Source of the DNA: Balneolaceae bacterium
Lineage (GTDB): Bacteria; Bacteroidota; Rhodothermia; Balneolales; Balneolaceae
DNA: 64,000 bases
Direction: 5' to 3'
Assembly: GCA_009711805.1 (NCBI GenBank)
Contig: VEMX01000005.1
Coordinates: 1-64,000, forward strand
How positions within the stretch are numbered: the first letter of the stretch is position 1; the number at the start of each line of letters is the position of its first letter. The notes below the pieces were generated by a model. The model was not told the origin of the DNA. It saw only the letters and a list, made by a program, of their open reading frames with translations, and searched no databases. Below, piece by piece: positions 33,896-42,966 of this stretch. Both the position numbers and the translations under genes were made by a program.

Positions 33896-35929
33896 TCAGG
33901 TAATTGGGCTGCCGGCTTCGGCGTCCGTTTCTGCAAACTTGAGATTACCTTCCGGGTCTTCAGCCATCAATATCATGCCCTGGCTCTCAACTCCCATCAG
34001 TTTTTTGGGAGCAAGGTTGGCTACCACCACTACTTTTTGTCCGGGAAGGTTCTCGGCGTCAAAGTCGTTGGCTATACCAGATACAATGGTTCTTTGTTCA
34101 AGTCCAATATCAACCTCAAGTTTGATCAGTTTATTGGACTTCTCGATTTTTTGCGCTGTAAGAACTTTACCGGCTCTTAAATCCAGCTTCATAAAATCTC
34201 CGAAGTCGATATTCTCTTTGAGCTCAGGGACATCAGGAGTGGAATCGGCGGCTTCGGCCCGGTCTTTTAGCTTCTGTAGCTGATGGTCGATTTCTTCATC
34301 TTCGATCTTTGTAAAAAGGATTTCTCCCTGTTTAACCGATTCATCATCAGGTAAAATAGAGGAGTTGATATCATTCCAGCTAAATCCTTCGTTTATTCCC
34401 AGCTGAGCGCGTAATGTTTTCATTTTAGCAGGTAAAACCGGTTCAAACAACAAAGCCAAAGCAGCTGTAATCTGAAGGCTGACATGCAGGGTGTTGCCAC
34501 ATTTAAGGGGTTCACTTTTGCGGGTTCTCCAAGGCTCTGTCTCCGTAAAATATCGATTCCCTATGCGGGCAAGCTGCATGGTTTCATTAATAGCTTCCTT
34601 AAAACGGAAGTTTTCATAAGCCTGCGTTATTTTTTGTTTCTGTTCGGTAATTGCACTCAGAGTTTCTTTATCCAGATCTGAAGGTTCAATGAGTTTTGGA
34701 ATTTTGCCCCCGGCAAATTTTTGTGTAAAAGAAAGAGCTCTGAAAACGAAATTCCCAAGCACATCGGCAAGTTCACCATTTACCCGGTTTTGGAAGTCTT
34801 TCCATGAAAAATCGGAATCCTTGCTTTCCGGGAGGGTAACACCAAGAGCATACCTGAGTAGGTCAGGCTCAAAATCTTCCAGGTACTCGTGCAGCCACAC
34901 AGCCCAGCCCCGCGAGGTAGATAGTTTTTTGCCTTCCAGGTTTAAAAATTCGTTGGCAGGTACGTTTTTCGGCAATACATAGTCGCCGTGTTCCATCAAG
35001 ACCACGGGAAACATTATACAGTGAAATACAATATTGTCTTTGCCGATGAAGTGATATAATTCGGTATCATTGTCCTGCCAATATGTTTTCCATTCATCGG
35101 AGTTCCCTTTTTCCATGGCCCATTCTTTGGTGGCTGATATATAGCCAATAGGAGCATCAAACCATACATACAGCACTTTACCCTCTGCTTCATCCAATGG
35201 GACGGGAACTCCCCATTTAAGGTCGCGAGTGGCAGCACGATCAGCTAAGCCGTCATTCAGCCAGCTTTTAACCTGTCCCATTACATTAGGCTTCCAGTTT
35301 TCCCGGCTGTCGATCCATTTTTCCAGTTCTGGCTGAACTTCGCCAAGAGGCATATACCAATGTTCGGTTTTCTTTAATTCCGGTGTTTCCCCGGATAAAG
35401 CGCTTTTTGGGTTCTTCAGCTCAGTTGGGGAAAGGGAAGTGCCACAGTTCTCACATTGGTCCCCATAAGCTTCTTCATAGCCACAATTGGGACAAGTGCC
35501 TTTCACATACCGGTCGGGCAAAAACATATCAGACGTTGGATCATAAAGCTGCTCTTCAGTCTTCTTTTTGAAGAACCCTTTGTCGTACAGCGTTTTAAAG
35601 AACTCCTGAGAGGTTTCACGGTGAGTTTTGGAGCTGGTGCGGCCGTAGTAGTCAAAAGTGATGCCAAATTCCTCAAACACCTTCTTATTCATTTCATGAT
35701 AGCGGTCCACAATATCCTGGGGCGAAACGCCTTCCTTTTCGGCTGCTATAGTGATAGGGACACCATGCTCGTCCGAGCCACAAATAAATAGCACATCATC
35801 TTCTTTAAGGCGTTTGTAGCGTACATATAAATCGGGAGTTAAATAAGCCCCGGCAAGGTGTCCAAGATGTAAAGGGCCATTTGCATAGGGAAGAGCCGAG
35901 GTAACTAAAATTCTTTTTTTGTCTGACAT
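33896..35929 (-). CDS. metG: methionyl-tRNA synthetase
   Basis: A protein of 677 residues. The class I catalytic domain has HLGH (H21-H24) and a KMSKS-type loop KLSTS (335-339). A zinc knuckle has C146, C149, C159 and C162. The C-terminal domain (~570-677) is the EMAP/Trbp111-type tRNA-binding fold (DFMKLDLRAGKVL). This is the long MetG form. It charges initiator and elongator tRNA-Met. It lies about 20 bases upstream of the debranching-enzyme frame. The stretch 35930-36119 upstream holds its promoter; no sharp promoter motif was assigned. Confidence 0.97.
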   Translation of the reverse strand: MSDKKRILVTSALPYANGPLHLGHLAGAYLTPDLYVRYKRLKEDDVLFICGSDEHGVPITIAAEKEGVSPQDIVDRYHEMNKKVFEEFGITFDYYGRTSSKTHRETSQEFFKTLYDKGFFKKKTEEQLYDPTSDMFLPDRYVKGTCPNCGYEEAYGDQCENCGTSLSPTELKNPKSALSGETPELKKTEHWYMPLGEVQPELEKWIDSRENWKPNVMGQVKSWLNDGLADRAATRDLKWGVPVPLDEAEGKVLYVWFDAPIGYISATKEWAMEKGNSDEWKTYWQDNDTELYHFIGKDNIVFHCIMFPVVLMEHGDYVLPKNVPANEFLNLEGKKLSTSRGWAVWLHEYLEDFEPDLLRYALGVTLPESKDSDFSWKDFQNRVNGELADVLGNFVFRALSFTQKFAGGKIPKLIEPSDLDKETLSAITEQKQKITQAYENFRFKEAINETMQLARIGNRYFTETEPWRTRKSEPLKCGNTLHVSLQITAALALLFEPVLPAKMKTLRAQLGINEGFSWNDINSSILPDDESVKQGEILFTKIEDEEIDHQLQKLKDRAEAADSTPDVPELKENIDFGDFMKLDLRAGKVLTAQKIEKSNKLIKLEVDIGLEQRTIVSGIANDFDAENLPGQKVVVVANLAPKKLMGVESQGMILMAEDPEGNLKFAETDAEAGSPIT

Positions 35930-36119
35930 TTATAATGATTTAACCGTCTTTTTGCGGAAGATAATAAATGATGTCTTCATTGTTTAAAGATGGTTTTATT
36001 TTTTTGATGGATAATGGGATGGCGTTTAAGCGGTGAGCCTGGTTATTAAAATTAAAAACCCATAGATCTCTTAAGTCTTAAAGTGAGTACGGTAGTTATC
36101 AACATTAAATGACAGCTCG
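35930..36119. other. intergenic region upstream of metG
   Basis: No coding sequence or repeat recognised here. It contains the promoter and any leader of metG, reading leftward, and flanks the inverted-repeat element at 36120-36371. I see no T-box or other known leader pattern. Confidence 0.4.
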
Positions 36120-36371
36120 AGCACTGACTTAACCCGGATTATTCACCAAGAAATTTAATCGTAGGCAAGGCGAAGTGGAAATGGGAACGGAAGGGTACTG
36201 TGGTACCCTGAGTACCCCAATTTTCACTTGAACGCAGCGTACGGGGAAATTTCGCCACCTAATCCGTACCTCAAAATTGGGCTATTACATAAAGCAATTC
36301 AACGATAATATATTCAAGTATATAGATCGCCATTTTGCATCCATTCGTGAATAATTCGGGTTAAGAGTGCT
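36120..36371. mobile_element. MITE-like element with terminal inverted repeats and internal palindrome
   Basis: The left end has CTTAACCCGGATTATTCAC (36128-36146) and the right end GTGAATAATTCGGGTTAAG (36347-36365): the same sequence inverted, with one mismatch. A further AGCACT/AGTGCT pair lies just outside (36120-36125 and 36366-36371). Inside, 36150-36253 forms a long imperfect palindrome centred on GGGTAC-TGTG-GTACCC (36193-36208). There is no transposase reading frame, so it would be non-autonomous. No convincing target-site duplication is seen outside the repeats. Confidence 0.6.
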
Positions 36372-36459
36372 TGTATATGTCCGGTATGGATGGCTTTTGG
36401 CAAGAGGTACACTCCACACAACTTTGGATGGAGTTGCCTATTTGACTAACTGGCCGGTT
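36372..36459. other. short intergenic stretch between the element and the toxin remnant
   Basis: No gene or repeat recognised. Confidence 0.3.
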
Positions 36460-36797
36460 TTAGTAGTGTACTTGAATTTCGTCTTCATTAATTTCAATAA
36501 CTGAATGTTCTTCAAACAGTGATTTTAATGTTTCAATATTTTTTTCAAACAATTGAATCAGTTTCCGGTTGAAATAACTAACAGTTTGTTAGGGCTTCCA
36601 TCCAAAATATAATTATCGAGAAAATCACTGTCCTTTGAAATCACAATGCATTCTTCCTGGTCAGCAATCTGTATAATTTCATGATCAGGAGTTGCATTCT
36701 TTTTTAGTAAATCTAATGTGTGTTTTGATTCAATTTCATGAGTTGACAAAAACTCACAAAGATGTTTGGGGAGATGAGCATCAACAAGAACTCTCAC
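36460..36797 (-). pseudogene. DUF5615 PIN-like toxin with a 3' frameshift
   Basis: The intact part (36797 down to the stop at 36558, 79 residues) begins MRVLVDAHLPKHL and has the PIN-like acidic residues D6 and the SKDSDF cluster, as in DUF5615 toxins. The family normally runs on past ...VISTGN by about 35-40 residues. Those residues (RKLIQLFEKNIETLKSLFEE...IQVHY) are present but in another frame, from ~36570 down to a stop at 36460. So a small deletion or other indel near 36565 has shifted the frame. The start overlaps the antitoxin's stop by 4 bases. The shortened protein may or may not be toxic. Confidence 0.65.
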
Positions 36798-37030
36798 TGG
36801 ATAATTTTTTGTGATTTCTTTGTTCGTGATAATTGAGCAGCATATTCAAGGCAGGCCAACAGATCTTCTCTCTTCAAATCTGGGTAATCGGCTAATATTT
36901 CGTCAATACTTATATCCGAAGCCAATAAATCCAACATTGTGTCAACCGGATATCGTAATCCACGGATCGTAGGTTTGCCGTGACAAATATCCGGCTTTCT
37001 GGTAATTCGACTTAATAAATTCTGGCTCAT
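36794..37030 (-). CDS. DUF433-family antitoxin
   Basis: A protein of 78 residues with the DUF433 signature: ITRKPDICHGKPTIRGLRYPVDTMLDLLASDISIDEILADYPDLKREDLLACLEYAA. The family binds DNA through a helix-turn-helix and is typically the antitoxin in DUF433/DUF5615 type II toxin-antitoxin pairs. It is upstream of, and overlaps by 4 bases, the toxin gene, the usual order for such pairs. Autoregulation at the upstream promoter (37031-37100) is expected for the family. Confidence 0.85.
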   Translation of the reverse strand: MSQNLLSRITRKPDICHGKPTIRGLRYPVDTMLDLLASDISIDEILADYPDLKREDLLACLEYAAQLSRTKKSQKIIQ

Positions 37031-37424
37031 AGCTTATGTATTTATTTAGAAAAAGTACACAATCCGTTAACGATCAACAACTCTTGAAGGTATTTCTTCC
37101 ACTTGTATGATTTAAGCTTGGAGAATCATATCACAACTAAATAGTAAGAGGGGTATATAAATAAAATTTAGTCCCTATGAATGTAAGTCCTATAACGACC
37201 CAGCACATAAACTTGTACCGAGTATTTGGGGTTCGCCCCCGGATGAGGCACTTTATACAGCAAAGATGAAGTTAATTGATAACAGGTTCATGTATGGTAT
37301 TACCTCCCCAAACAATAAATAGAGAATCTGTTTCCAAAAAATGTAATTTTGAATTAATTGCAATGGTTTTTGATCCTTGGCAACCGTAATTCCATATTCC
37401 CAATCTGATTTTAAAGGCAATATT
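37031..37424. other. intergenic region, nothing clear recognised
   Basis: Nothing in this 394-base stretch is convincing as a gene. A leftward 76-codon frame at 37253-37483 overlaps the end of the methyltransferase gene and has no family match I recognise. The stretch carries the antitoxin promoter at its left end and the 3' end of the methyltransferase transcript at its right end. It may be decayed DNA. Confidence 0.35.
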
Positions 37425-37958
37425 TCATCCCCAAAACTTCTCCAAAAAAGCATACAGAACCACACCGGCGGCCACAGATACATTCAGCGAGTGTTTGTGC
37501 CCATATTGTGGGATAGCTACAAATTCATCAATAGAAGGGAGAAAGGCGTCGTCAATACCGGTTACTTCATTTCCCATTACCAGGCATACTTTGCCATAAG
37601 ACTGAGCATCCACTTCCGGCAGCAGGATACTATTCTCAGTCTGTTCTATACCAATGATGGTGTAATTGTCATCTTTTAATGAGTCCACCAGTTCTTTATC
37701 ATTTTTCCAATACGACCACTCTACAAATTCTTCGGCTCCAATGGCAGTTTTTGATATCTCGGGCCGGGGCGGGGTTGGGGTGTACCCCGTAAGCAGAACC
37801 TCAGAGATTCCGAAGGCATCTGCAGAACGGAACACCGCTCCTACATTATGCATACTTCGTATATTGTGGAGCAGTATTTTTACATCTTTAATACTTGCCG
37901 GAGCATTTCTGGATAAGTTCTCTTTTAAAATCTGCCGGGTACTTAGTTTTTTAATCAC
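37425..37958 (-). CDS. TrmH/SpoU-family RNA 2'-O-methyltransferase
   Basis: A protein of 177 residues, the SPOUT (alpha/beta-knot) fold. Motif 1 is seen as NIRSMHNVGAVFRSADAFG (~32-50), motif 2 as LVMGNEVTGI (~126-135) and motif 3 as IPQYGHKHSLNVSVAAGVVLYAF (~149-171). It 2'-O-methylates a tRNA or rRNA ribose using S-adenosylmethionine. No N-terminal L30e-like domain is present, so it is the short form. Which RNA site it modifies cannot be read from sequence. Confidence 0.92.
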   Translation of the reverse strand: MIKKLSTRQILKENLSRNAPASIKDVKILLHNIRSMHNVGAVFRSADAFGISEVLLTGYTPTPPRPEISKTAIGAEEFVEWSYWKNDKELVDSLKDDNYTIIGIEQTENSILLPEVDAQSYGKVCLVMGNEVTGIDDAFLPSIDEFVAIPQYGHKHSLNVSVAAGVVLYAFLEKFWG

Positions 37959-38111
37959 GGATTAAATCGTTAGTGATTCGGTTGATGGGTTTGGCCTACA
38001 TTCATTCTACTTAAACTTTCAGAGGGTCAAATTTTAATAGAAAATCCTGTATTAAACATTGAGCTTCGTTGCTGAATAAGATATCATTGTGACGCTATCA
38101 TTTCAGGTAAA

Positions 38112-39344
38112 ATGTTTCATAAGAAAAACGCTGCATTTGTCTTTATTTTCATCACCGTGCTCATCGATGTCATTGGGCTGGGCATTATTATACCCGTGAT
38201 GCCGGCTTTGATTATGGAACTTATTGGCTCGGGACTAAGCGATGCTTCCCTTTATGCCGGATGGATTACTTTTGTATATGCATCTACCCAATTTGTTTTT
38301 GCTCCCATCATTGGAGCCATGAGCGACCGATTTGGCCGCCGGCCGGTTTTATTGCTTTCTATGCTGGGCTTTGGACTCGATTATATACTCCTGGGATTTG
38401 CACCCACAATTATCTGGCTGTTCATCGGCCGGTTTTTATCGGGGGTGACCGGGGCCAGCTATACTACGGCCAGTGCATATATTGCAGATGTAAGCCCGCC
38501 TGAGAAAAGAGCCCAGAACTTCGGGCTCATAGGAGCTGCTTTCGGATTAGGGTTCATCATTGGGCCAGTGGCAGGGGGGATACTTGGCGAGTATGGTTCC
38601 CGTGTTCCCTTTTTTGCAGCCGCCGGGCTTTCGTTGGTTAATGTGCTCTATGGGTATTTTGTTCTTCCGGAATCCCTGCCTGAGGATCAAAGAAGAGCTT
38701 TTGACTGGAAACGGGCTAATCCCTTTGGTTCGCTCAAACAATTATTTCGATATAAGAAAATTGCCGGACTTGTAGGCGTCTTTTTCCTGGTGTATGTGGC
38801 CAATCATGCCACTCAAAGCACGTGGACCTATTTCACCATGGAAAAATTTAAATGGACTGAACTTACGGTAGGTCTTTCGTTGGGAGTGGTGGGAATCTCC
38901 GTGGTTATCGTTCAAGGTGGGCTCACCCGTTTTATTATTCCTAAAATAGGAAGCAACCGAACGGTATATGTAGGGTTACTGATGTATTTTTTTGGTTTTT
39001 TAGGCTTCGCTTTTGCAGGCCAGGGATGGATGATGTTTGCTATCATTGCTCCCTTTTGTATGGGGGGCTTGTCAACTCCTGCTTTACAAGGTATTATTTC
39101 GAATGAGGTACCACAAAATGCCCAGGGCGAGCTACAGGGTGGGTTAACCAGTTTAATCAGCTTCTCTGCCATATTTGGTCCGCCCATGATGACCAACCTT
39201 TTTGGCTTTTTTACTTCAGAAGCAGCTCCATTCCGTTTTCCGGGTGCTCCTTTCTTTCTCGCCGCCATACTTGTTTTGGCAGCTATTTTGTGGGCTACAC
39301 GTTCTTTGAGTGTGAAAGAAAAAATGGTGACCATGGACGATTAA
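38112..39344 (+). CDS. MFS transporter, TetA-like drug efflux family
   Basis: A protein of 410 residues, twelve membrane helices. Family marks are FITVLIDVIGLGIIIPVMP in helix 1, the MFS motif GAMSDRFGRRPVLL (~65-80) in loop 2-3 and GFIIGPVAGGILGEYG in helix 5. This is the pattern of the tetracycline-resistance MFS group (12-helix proton antiporters), but chromosomal relatives export other compounds. No TetR regulator lies next to it, so drug resistance should not be assumed. A possible terminator follows at 39462. Confidence 0.88.
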   Translation: MFHKKNAAFVFIFITVLIDVIGLGIIIPVMPALIMELIGSGLSDASLYAGWITFVYASTQFVFAPIIGAMSDRFGRRPVLLLSMLGFGLDYILLGFAPTIIWLFIGRFLSGVTGASYTTASAYIADVSPPEKRAQNFGLIGAAFGLGFIIGPVAGGILGEYGSRVPFFAAAGLSLVNVLYGYFVLPESLPEDQRRAFDWKRANPFGSLKQLFRYKKIAGLVGVFFLVYVANHATQSTWTYFTMEKFKWTELTVGLSLGVVGISVVIVQGGLTRFIIPKIGSNRTVYVGLLMYFFGFLGFAFAGQGWMMFAIIAPFCMGGLSTPALQGIISNEVPQNAQGELQGGLTSLISFSAIFGPPMMTNLFGFFTSEAAPFRFPGAPFFLAAILVLAAILWATRSLSVKEKMVTMDD

Positions 39345-39461
39345 GTTATTCCTTAATACGGGAAAGAGAGTGATTTTAAGATGAGTTCCACTTAAAATTC
39401 GAATTAATTAGACAAACAGTCGATAACACCTTATTTTCAGGCTTAATATGAAATTCAATTT

Positions 39462-39494
39462 AAAAGCATCTGCGGAAAACAGGTTGCTTTTTTT
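39462..39494 (+). terminator. probable rho-independent terminator
   Basis: AAAAGCA (39462-39468) and TGCTTTT (39485-39491) pair, and an inner TCTG/CAGG stem with a bulged T surrounds a CGGAAAA loop. A T-run follows. It would end transcripts from the MFS gene just before greA. The stem is AT-rich, so strength is moderate. Confidence 0.55.
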
Positions 39495-39522
39495 ATTTTG
39501 ACAAGAAATAAGAGCAAAGATT

Positions 39523-39996
39523 ATGAGTAATATTCAATACCTGTCGCAAGAAGGATTTGACAAGCTGGAAGCGGAGCTTAAGGATTTAAAATCCAGAGGA
39601 AGAAAGGAAATTGCCGAAGAGATTGCTGAAGCCCGCGCCAAAGGAGATTTAAGTGAGAATGCAGAATATGATGCTGCAAAAGAAGCACAGGGGCATTTAG
39701 AAGATCGCATCACTAAACTTGAAGATGCCCTTGCTAATGCACGCGTGCTGGATGCCAACGATTTGGATCTTTCCAGAGTGCGAGTGCTTACCACGGTAAC
39801 CATCCTGAACAAAAAAGTGGGTAAAGAGATGAAGTACACCTTGGTATCTCCCAACGAGGCAGACTTCAAAGAAAACAAGATATCAATCGATTCTCCCATA
39901 GGTAAAGCATTGATGGGTAGAGAAATAGGGGAATTAGTTGAAGTACAGGTTCCGGCAGGAATGCTTGAGCTTAAAGTGTTAAAAATCGAAGTCTGA
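39523..39996 (+). CDS. greA: transcription elongation factor GreA
   Basis: A protein of 157 residues. The N-terminal antiparallel coiled coil carries the acidic tip in GDLSENAEYDAAKEAQ (D42 and E45 positions), which reaches through the RNA polymerase secondary channel and stimulates cleavage of backtracked RNA. The C-terminal FKBP-like domain includes SPIGKALMGREIGELVEVQVP. Length is standard. The ATG is preceded by a weak site (GCAAAGATT). It is followed after 16 bases by the Nudix gene. Confidence 0.95.
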   Translation: MSNIQYLSQEGFDKLEAELKDLKSRGRKEIAEEIAEARAKGDLSENAEYDAAKEAQGHLEDRITKLEDALANARVLDANDLDLSRVRVLTTVTILNKKVGKEMKYTLVSPNEADFKENKISIDSPIGKALMGREIGELVEVQVPAGMLELKVLKIEV

Positions 39997-40012
39997 TTAA
40001 AGATGGTATCCC

Positions 40013-40471
40013 ATGAAAAAGCTCATTGATGTATACCCATACCAATTCAGGAATGGGGAAGCTGAGTTTTTGATTCTGAAACGATCTGCCACAAAAATTT
40101 ATGCAGGGCAGTGGAGGATGATAGGTGGAAAAGTACAAAAAGGAGAAACAAGCTGGCAGGCCGGACTCCGGGAACTTAAAGAAGAAACCTCGGTTACTCC
40201 CTGTACTTATTGGGTTATTCCTTCAGTAAACAAGTTTTATGAAGCCAACAGTGATTGCATTCATCATATTCCCGCATTTGCCGCTGAGGTGGATGAAGCT
40301 GCTCAAATAACACTGGATGATGAACACTCGGGGCATAAATGGATCACCATCCAAGATGTAGAATCATATATTAAATGGCCCGAACAACGGCGACTAATAA
40401 GAATGGCCCATGAAATACTTACCGATTCCAACCAGCAAATTCTTCCTGAATGGATAATAGAACCCGATTAA
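40013..40471 (+). CDS. Nudix hydrolase
   Basis: A protein of 152 residues with the Nudix box at 39-61, G39-x5-E45-x7-R53-E54-L-K-E57-E58 (GKVQKGETSWQAGLRELKEE). The last usual Gly is replaced by Ser. It hydrolyses nucleoside diphosphates linked to some moiety and is cytoplasmic. Its N-terminus (LIDVYPYQFRNGEAEFLILKR) resembles dihydroneopterin-triphosphate and related Nudix types, but the substrate is not clear. It follows greA by 16 bases and overlaps the next gene by 22. Confidence 0.88.
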   Translation: MKKLIDVYPYQFRNGEAEFLILKRSATKIYAGQWRMIGGKVQKGETSWQAGLRELKEETSVTPCTYWVIPSVNKFYEANSDCIHHIPAFAAEVDEAAQITLDDEHSGHKWITIQDVESYIKWPEQRRLIRMAHEILTDSNQQILPEWIIEPD

Positions 40472-41700
40472 CTGCTCTCATAGTTCTTTTAAGCTGCTTT
40501 TTGTTTGTGCTGTCTAAGCATGCTAATGCGCAGGACGAAGGATATCACTTTATTCCCGCACCTGATGTTTGGTATAACGATGTAGATGGCGTACGATTTG
40601 GAGTACGGCTGCTGGGGGAAATGAAAGGTTCTTTTAAGGATGGTCCCCACCGCCTGAATGCCGGTATATGGTTGGGCTCCAAAAGACCTGATCTTCCAAT
40701 TTCTTACTATTTTTCATTTACGGAGCCTTTGCCGTTTATTTCCTCTTTTGGTGAAGAAGGAAGCCTTCAGCTTGTCAGTAGCGTGAGGGCAGGCTATAGT
40801 CAGCATCAACTTTGGTTAAACAAACGCTGGCAAAAAGGATTTAACGAACGCAGATACCAGGAAATATCGGTCTTTGTGTCGCAGGAAAAAATGATAGAAA
40901 GTGAATATCGGCTTCCTTTTCATAGCTGGAGTGCAGATTGGAAAACGCTTACCGGCTTGCGTTTCCAAACCCATGTATTTACTCCCCTGGGTGAATTGGA
41001 GACGCAATTCAACTTCTTGCACAACATCAATGAAGAAGCCGGTGAGTACTCTGTTGGCAATATACAGCTTCGTCACACAGCTCCATTGGGTAAGGGGTTT
41101 GAGCTCAATTTGCGTGGCTTTGGCGGGCTAATGAGCAATAATGCAGCTCCTGAATACAAGTACGGGCTTGCCCACCGTCCGCCCATAGAATGGCTTAATA
41201 ATGGGCTTTCCCGTGCAAAAGGAACTATCCCAGAGCATTTTTTTGAAGAAGGATTTACGCACATTACAGGCGGGATGAACTTACGTGGATATGCTAATTC
41301 AATGGCTTTTCCTTTTACAAAAGCAATGTCATTCAATACAGAGTTTGTTTTCTATAACCCCATTAATGCCCTGATTAAGAATTCAATAATAGGCGACTTC
41401 GCACAGCTGAAGTCATATGTGTTTCATGATGTGGGTGTATATAGTGCTGAAAATGCTTATATCTTCGACTTTCCCGAAGATATCAATGAAGTATCAGCCG
41501 ATGCGGGTATCGGTTTTCAGTTTTCCATCAACATTCCGGATTTCCTTGGCAAAGACCGGGGATTTGCTATTCGATATGATATGCCATTTTGGTTATCCGA
41601 TCCGGATGGCTTAACTGCCGGTAACGTACAGCCGGGATCAGAATCACCTTCATTTAAATTCCGGGGAATATTAGGAATCGGAGCCGTAATCTCACTTTAA
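40450..41700 (+). CDS. outer-membrane beta-barrel protein, Omp85-like C-terminal features
   Basis: A protein of 416 residues. The ATG lies inside the Nudix gene, and the signal peptide (LTALIVLLSCFLFVLSKHANA) is cut near 26. The mature part consists of alternating amphipathic strands. TGGMNLRGYANSMAFPF (~276-292) parallels the RGY loop of Omp85 barrels. There is no room for POTRA domains. The C-terminus (LGIGAVISL) is barrel-like. It may be a small Omp85-type protein or an unrelated barrel. It precedes ackA by 7 bases. Confidence 0.7.
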   Translation: MDNRTRLTALIVLLSCFLFVLSKHANAQDEGYHFIPAPDVWYNDVDGVRFGVRLLGEMKGSFKDGPHRLNAGIWLGSKRPDLPISYYFSFTEPLPFISSFGEEGSLQLVSSVRAGYSQHQLWLNKRWQKGFNERRYQEISVFVSQEKMIESEYRLPFHSWSADWKTLTGLRFQTHVFTPLGELETQFNFLHNINEEAGEYSVGNIQLRHTAPLGKGFELNLRGFGGLMSNNAAPEYKYGLAHRPPIEWLNNGLSRAKGTIPEHFFEEGFTHITGGMNLRGYANSMAFPFTKAMSFNTEFVFYNPINALIKNSIIGDFAQLKSYVFHDVGVYSAENAYIFDFPEDINEVSADAGIGFQFSINIPDFLGKDRGFAIRYDMPFWLSDPDGLTAGNVQPGSESPSFKFRGILGIGAVISL

Positions 41701-41707
41701 CTCACTT

Positions 41708-42925
41708 ATGAAGACATTAGTAATCAATTGCGGGAGCTCATCAATTAAATACCAGCTCATTCACACCGAAGAGCAGGAAACATTGTGTAAAGGCTTGATT
41801 GAACGAATTGGCGCAGTTACCTCTCTTATAAAGCAAGAATTTAAAGGAGAGAAGCCAGCCAAAAAATCAATGGTGATAGAAAACCATGCGGCCGGTTTAA
41901 AGAAAATTATGGACTTGCTGCTGGAAGCTGACAACGATTACCTGCAATCTCTTGATGAGATTGAGGCCGTTGGTCATCGCGTAGTACATGGCGGGGAAAC
42001 ATTTACTGATTCTGTGCTCATTGACGAAGATGTGGAAGATGCCATTCAACAGGCCTATGATATTGCTCCGCTCCATAATCCTCCTAATTTACAGGGGATA
42101 CGTGCAGCAAAGAAACACCTCCCGAATGTGCCCCATGTTGCCGTTTTTGATACCGCTTTTCATCATTCCATACCCAGGGAAGCCTATCTTTACGGTATTC
42201 CCAACCGGCTGTACCGGAGGTATAAGATTCGGAAGTATGGTTTTCACGGAACCTCGCATTACTATGTAAGCCGAAGGTATTTTAATATTACAGGCACTCC
42301 CAAAAAGGGATCTAAAATTATTAGCTGTCATCTTGGAAACGGCTGTTCAGTTACAGCCATAAAAGACGGCAGATCTATTGATACAAGTATGGGATTTTCC
42401 CCGCTTGAAGGTCTTGTTATGGGAACCCGAAGCGGAGATATTGATCCTTCTATCTTGTTCTACCTAATAGAGAAAGAGGAATTATCTCTGGCTAATGTCC
42501 ATGCCTTGCTGAATAAACACAGTGGGCTTTTGGGACTGAGTGGGTATGCTGCTGATATGCGCGACTTACTTGAAGAAGCTGAAGATGGAGACCGCCGCTG
42601 CCAGGAGGCTATTGATGTCTTCTGTTACCGTGTGAAGAAGTACATTGGGTCTTATATTGCAGCTCTGAATGGAGTGGATGCGGTCATTTTTACCGGAGGG
42701 ATCGGGGAAAACGCAATACCTGTTCGATCCAGTATTTTATCAGGTATGAGCTATGCCGGTATTGAGCTGGATGAAAACAAGAACAAAAACGTTCCTGATG
42801 ATTATATTGTAAGTTCTGATAATTCTGCCGCCGATGTCTTCGTTATTCCGACCAACGAAGAACTGGTAATAGCTATTGATGCAGCCAAAATAGCACTCGC
42901 TTCAAAGCAAACACCATGGGCATAA
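41708..42925 (+). CDS. ackA: acetate kinase
   Basis: A protein of 405 residues. It interconverts acetate plus ATP and acetyl phosphate. Signature motifs are VINCGSSSIKYQ (5-16), HRVVHGG, VFDTAFHHSIP, YGFHGTSHYYV, CHLGNGCSVTAIKDG, GTRSGDIDPSI and FTGGIGENA. Length is standard. It pairs with the pta gene 2.6 kb downstream on the same strand, with two unusual genes between them. The next gene starts soon after its stop. Confidence 0.96.
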   Translation: MKTLVINCGSSSIKYQLIHTEEQETLCKGLIERIGAVTSLIKQEFKGEKPAKKSMVIENHAAGLKKIMDLLLEADNDYLQSLDEIEAVGHRVVHGGETFTDSVLIDEDVEDAIQQAYDIAPLHNPPNLQGIRAAKKHLPNVPHVAVFDTAFHHSIPREAYLYGIPNRLYRRYKIRKYGFHGTSHYYVSRRYFNITGTPKKGSKIISCHLGNGCSVTAIKDGRSIDTSMGFSPLEGLVMGTRSGDIDPSILFYLIEKEELSLANVHALLNKHSGLLGLSGYAADMRDLLEEAEDGDRRCQEAIDVFCYRVKKYIGSYIAALNGVDAVIFTGGIGENAIPVRSSILSGMSYAGIELDENKNKNVPDDYIVSSDNSAADVFVIPTNEELVIAIDAAKIALASKQTPWA

Positions 42926-42966
42926 TCAATCCCAAATCACAGGATGTATCCGGAACCTCCTTTACG

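Noticed and set aside
37253-37483. Leftward 76-codon frame at the 3' end of the methyltransferase gene
   Set aside because: It overlaps the TrmH-family gene, has no family motif and no plausible ribosome site; its only unusual trait is being open.
38112-39344. Acquired tetracycline-resistance gene
   Set aside because: It has TetA-type MFS motifs but no neighbouring TetR, mobile ends or base-use change, so it reads as a resident exporter of unknown substrate.
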